From Thiotrichaceae bacterium UBA7357 (GTDB lineage: Bacteria > Pseudomonadota > Gammaproteobacteria > Eutrophobiales > Eutrophobiaceae), in NCBI GenBank assembly GCA_002470825.1, contig DKOR01000007.1:1-32737 (forward strand): 32,737 bases of DNA, given 5' to 3'. Both the position numbers and the translations under genes were made by a program. The notes beneath the pieces are model-generated. The model did not search any database and was not told where the DNA came from. It was given only the letters and a program-made list of their open reading frames with translations. Below, in pieces: positions 30,533-32,737 of this stretch. Each line of letters begins with the position of its first letter. Positions within the stretch are counted from its first letter, which is position 1.

Positions 30533-32737
30533 CTATGACACAACGATGTTCACTAAACGTCCGGGAATTACTATAATTTTTCTGGTAATTTTACCTTCAA
30601 TATACTGTTGAATTTTTTCATTCGCCAGAGCTAACGACTCGATTTGTTTTTGATCGGCCGCTTTTGGAACAACTATTTTACTTCTTAACTTACCATTAAC
30701 CTGCACCACTATTTCAATTTCGCTTTGCTCTAGTGCTTCAGGGTCTGATTGTGGCCAGGCTGCGTCGATTAGTGACTCTTTGCAACCTAAAGCATTCCAG
30801 AGTTCTTCTGTAATATGAGGTACTATAGGTGACAGTAGTAATATTACTGTTTTTATACCTTCGCCCATGATTGCGTGGTCATTACTATCTTTTAGTTCAG
30901 CGCGCGACAAGGCATTGACCATTTCCATGACAGCAGCGATTGCCGTATTAAAAGTATAACGTCTGCCAATATCATCATTGACTTTATCAATGGTCAAATG
31001 AATCTTGCGTCGCAACTCTTGCTGAAGAGTAGTCATCGAACTCTTATCAAGAACGCTCACTTTGTTTTTGTTAATATGAGAGCTCGCTAATTTCCAGAGC
31101 CGTTTCAAAAAACGAAAAGAGCCTTCAACGCCAGTATCCGACCATTCCAAACTTTGATCCGGTGGAGACGCGAACATCATAAATAAGCGGACAGTGTCAG
31201 CACCATATTGATCTATAAGCGGTTGCGGATCGACAGTATTGCCCTTCGATTTTGACATCTTAGAACCATCTTTTAGGACCATGCCTTGTGTCAGTAAATT
31301 GGTAAACGGCTCATCGCTTTTTAATAAGCCTAAGTCGCGCATCAACTTGGTAAAGAATCTGGCGTAAAGCAGGTGTAAAATAGCATGTTCGATACCGCCG
31401 ACATATTGATCAACAGGAAGCCAGTAATCAGCGCGCTCATCCAGCATCACCTGATCATTATCCGGGCAGCAATACCTTGCGAAATACCAGGAAGATTCAA
31501 AAAAGGTATCAAAGGTGTCGGTCTCTCTCTCACCTGGTCCACTACCATCAGGCGCATTGACATTAATGAATTCCGGCATAGATTTTACCGGTGAGCTGAT
31601 GCCTTCAAACTCGATGTCTTCTGGCAAGACAACAGGCAATTGATCTGTTGGGACGGCCAGTGCTTCACCGTTTCTGTTATTAATGATCGGGATAGGGCAA
31701 CCCCAATAGCGTTGTCGTGAAATACCCCAGTCTCTCAAACGGTAATTAACTTTACGGTTACCACATCCATTTTTTTCTACGAAATCAGCAAGAGCATTGA
31801 ATGCGTCTGCGGAAGTGAGGCCATCAAATTGAGCTGAATTATTTAATAGCCCTTTATCTGTAAAGGCGGAGTCAGCAAGATCATGCTCAGAGCCATCTGC
31901 AGGCACGATGACTTGTTTGATCGATAGGTCATATTTATGGGCAAACTCCCAATCGCGTTGATCATGAGCCGGCACTGCCATAACAGCTCCGGTGCCATAA
32001 CTCATCAAGACAAAATTAGACACCCAAAGAGGAACCAGTTCGCCACTTATCGGGTGTAGTAGGTTGATATTAAGAGGCATACCCTTCTTTTCCATGGTCT
32101 CAATTTCAACCTCAGAAGTACCACCACTTTTACATTCCTCTATAAAAGCACGTAGACCGACATCGTTCTCTGACGCGGCCTTGGCCAAAGGGTGTTCTGC
32201 TGCAACCGCCATATAGCTCACGCCCATAATAGTATCGGGACGTGTAGTATATATACGTAAGATTTCATCAGTGCCATCAACCTTAAAGTCGACTTCAAGA
32301 CCTTCCGAACGCCCTATCCAGTTGGCCTGCATGGTCTTGACGGCATCAGGCCATCCCGACAATTTTTCTAAATCCGCCAATAATTCATCAGCATAATCCG
32401 TTATCTTTAAGAACCATTGAGGAATTTCTCGACGTTCAACTATCGCCCCAGATCGCCAACCTTTACCATCTATAACCTGTTCATTTGCTAATACTGTTTG
32501 ATCTATTGGATCCCAATTCACAACGGATGTTTTTTTATAGATGAGTCCTTTCTCATAAAGTTGCGTAAAAAACCATTGCTCCCAACGATAGTATTCCGGA
32601 CTACAAGTGGCTAACTCTCGATCCCAGTCATAAGCAAAGCCAAGGCGTTTTAATTGATTACGCATATAATCAATATTTTCATAGGTCCATTTTGCCGGTG
32701 GGACATTGTTTTTTATTGCGGCACCTTCAGCCGGTAG
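30533..32737 (-). CDS. leuS: Leucyl-tRNA synthetase LeuS (5' end beyond the window)
   Basis: The frame stays open to the window edge, giving 734 residues beginning LPAEGAAIKNNVPPAKWTYE, so the true start and the HIGH motif lie outside. The class I synthetase body includes the editing domain (TTRPDTIMGVSYMAVAAEHPLA) and KMSKS (codons 31246-31260). The anticodon-binding C-terminal part ends in RKIIVIPGRLVNIVVS. Compared with about 860 residues in E. coli, it lacks an N-terminal part consistent with simple truncation by the window. An internal ATG at 32665 is not the real start. It leads the leuS-lptE-holA block. Confidence 0.97.
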   Translation of the reverse strand, partial: LPAEGAAIKNNVPPAKWTYENIDYMRNQLKRLGFAYDWDRELATCSPEYYRWEQWFFTQLYEKGLIYKKTSVVNWDPIDQTVLANEQVIDGKGWRSGAIVERREIPQWFLKITDYADELLADLEKLSGWPDAVKTMQANWIGRSEGLEVDFKVDGTDEILRIYTTRPDTIMGVSYMAVAAEHPLAKAASENDVGLRAFIEECKSGGTSEVEIETMEKKGMPLNINLLHPISGELVPLWVSNFVLMSYGTGAVMAVPAHDQRDWEFAHKYDLSIKQVIVPADGSEHDLADSAFTDKGLLNNSAQFDGLTSADAFNALADFVEKNGCGNRKVNYRLRDWGISRQRYWGCPIPIINNRNGEALAVPTDQLPVVLPEDIEFEGISSPVKSMPEFINVNAPDGSGPGERETDTFDTFFESSWYFARYCCPDNDQVMLDERADYWLPVDQYVGGIEHAILHLLYARFFTKLMRDLGLLKSDEPFTNLLTQGMVLKDGSKMSKSKGNTVDPQPLIDQYGADTVRLFMMFASPPDQSLEWSDTGVEGSFRFLKRLWKLASSHINKNKVSVLDKSSMTTLQQELRRKIHLTIDKVNDDIGRRYTFNTAIAAVMEMVNALSRAELKDSNDHAIMGEGIKTVILLLSPIVPHITEELWNALGCKESLIDAAWPQSDPEALEQSEIEIVVQVNGKLRSKIVVPKAADQKQIESLALANEKIQQYIEGKITRKIIVIPGRLVNIVVS

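Noticed and set aside
1..32737. CRISPR array, insertion sequence or prophage
   Set aside because: No regularly spaced repeats, transposase, integrase or phage structural genes were seen on either strand.

Overview
The window reads as chromosome of an AT-rich, sulfur-oxidising gammaproteobacterium. The conserved block leuS-lptE-holA-proA-nadD-rsfS-rlmH, together with rdgC, maf and bepA, is gammaproteobacterial in content and order. SoxY and SoxZ mark reduced-sulfur oxidation. A PPi-dependent phosphofructokinase and a membrane pyrophosphatase point to PPi-based energy metabolism, common in chemolithotrophic and methylotrophic gammaproteobacteria. The species cannot be named from sequence reading alone.

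Layout. (1) 1-24 is the 3' end of a tRNA, followed by a small membrane-protein gene and a non-coding stretch. (2) 836-11382, minus strand, is a compact eight-gene redox operon. In transcription order it encodes a tetraheme c554-like cytochrome, a fusion of two cyclic-nucleotide-binding-type domains with a four-cluster ferredoxin, a membrane cytochrome with two H-x13-H pairs, a decaheme cytochrome with a Cys-rich N-terminus, a pentaheme c554-like cytochrome, an outer-membrane beta-barrel, a membrane-anchored FAD/[2Fe-2S] reductase and a cyclase-like domain lacking its metal-binding aspartates. A near-perfect Fur box lies upstream. (3) Divergent from it is a lone tungstate/molybdate-type binding protein (TupA family). 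(4) 12886-16041, minus strand, carries bepA, soxY, soxZ and a CPBP membrane protease. (5) 16181-22358 carries pfp, a RhlA-like acyltransferase paired with a JmjC-type cupin, a convergent deoxyinosine-type DNA glycosylase, and hppA with a clear terminator. (6) 22491-25836 holds maf, rdgC, a small conserved gene and a photolyase. (7) 26118 to the end is the housekeeping block, with leuS cut by the window edge.

How the parts fit. The operon encodes carriers for a continuous route from cytoplasmic reductant (FAD/[2Fe-2S] reductase, 16-Cys ferredoxin) through a diheme-b membrane protein to 19 periplasmic c hemes and an outer-membrane barrel. No molybdopterin, HAO or other recognisable terminal catalytic subunit is present. 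I infer a trans-envelope electron conduit, or a redox enzyme of unknown substrate, with possible cyclic-nucleotide sensing built into the ferredoxin and with iron-dependent expression. This is the most promising candidate for an undescribed system here. The rest of the window is largely ordinary, with smaller oddities listed in the findings.
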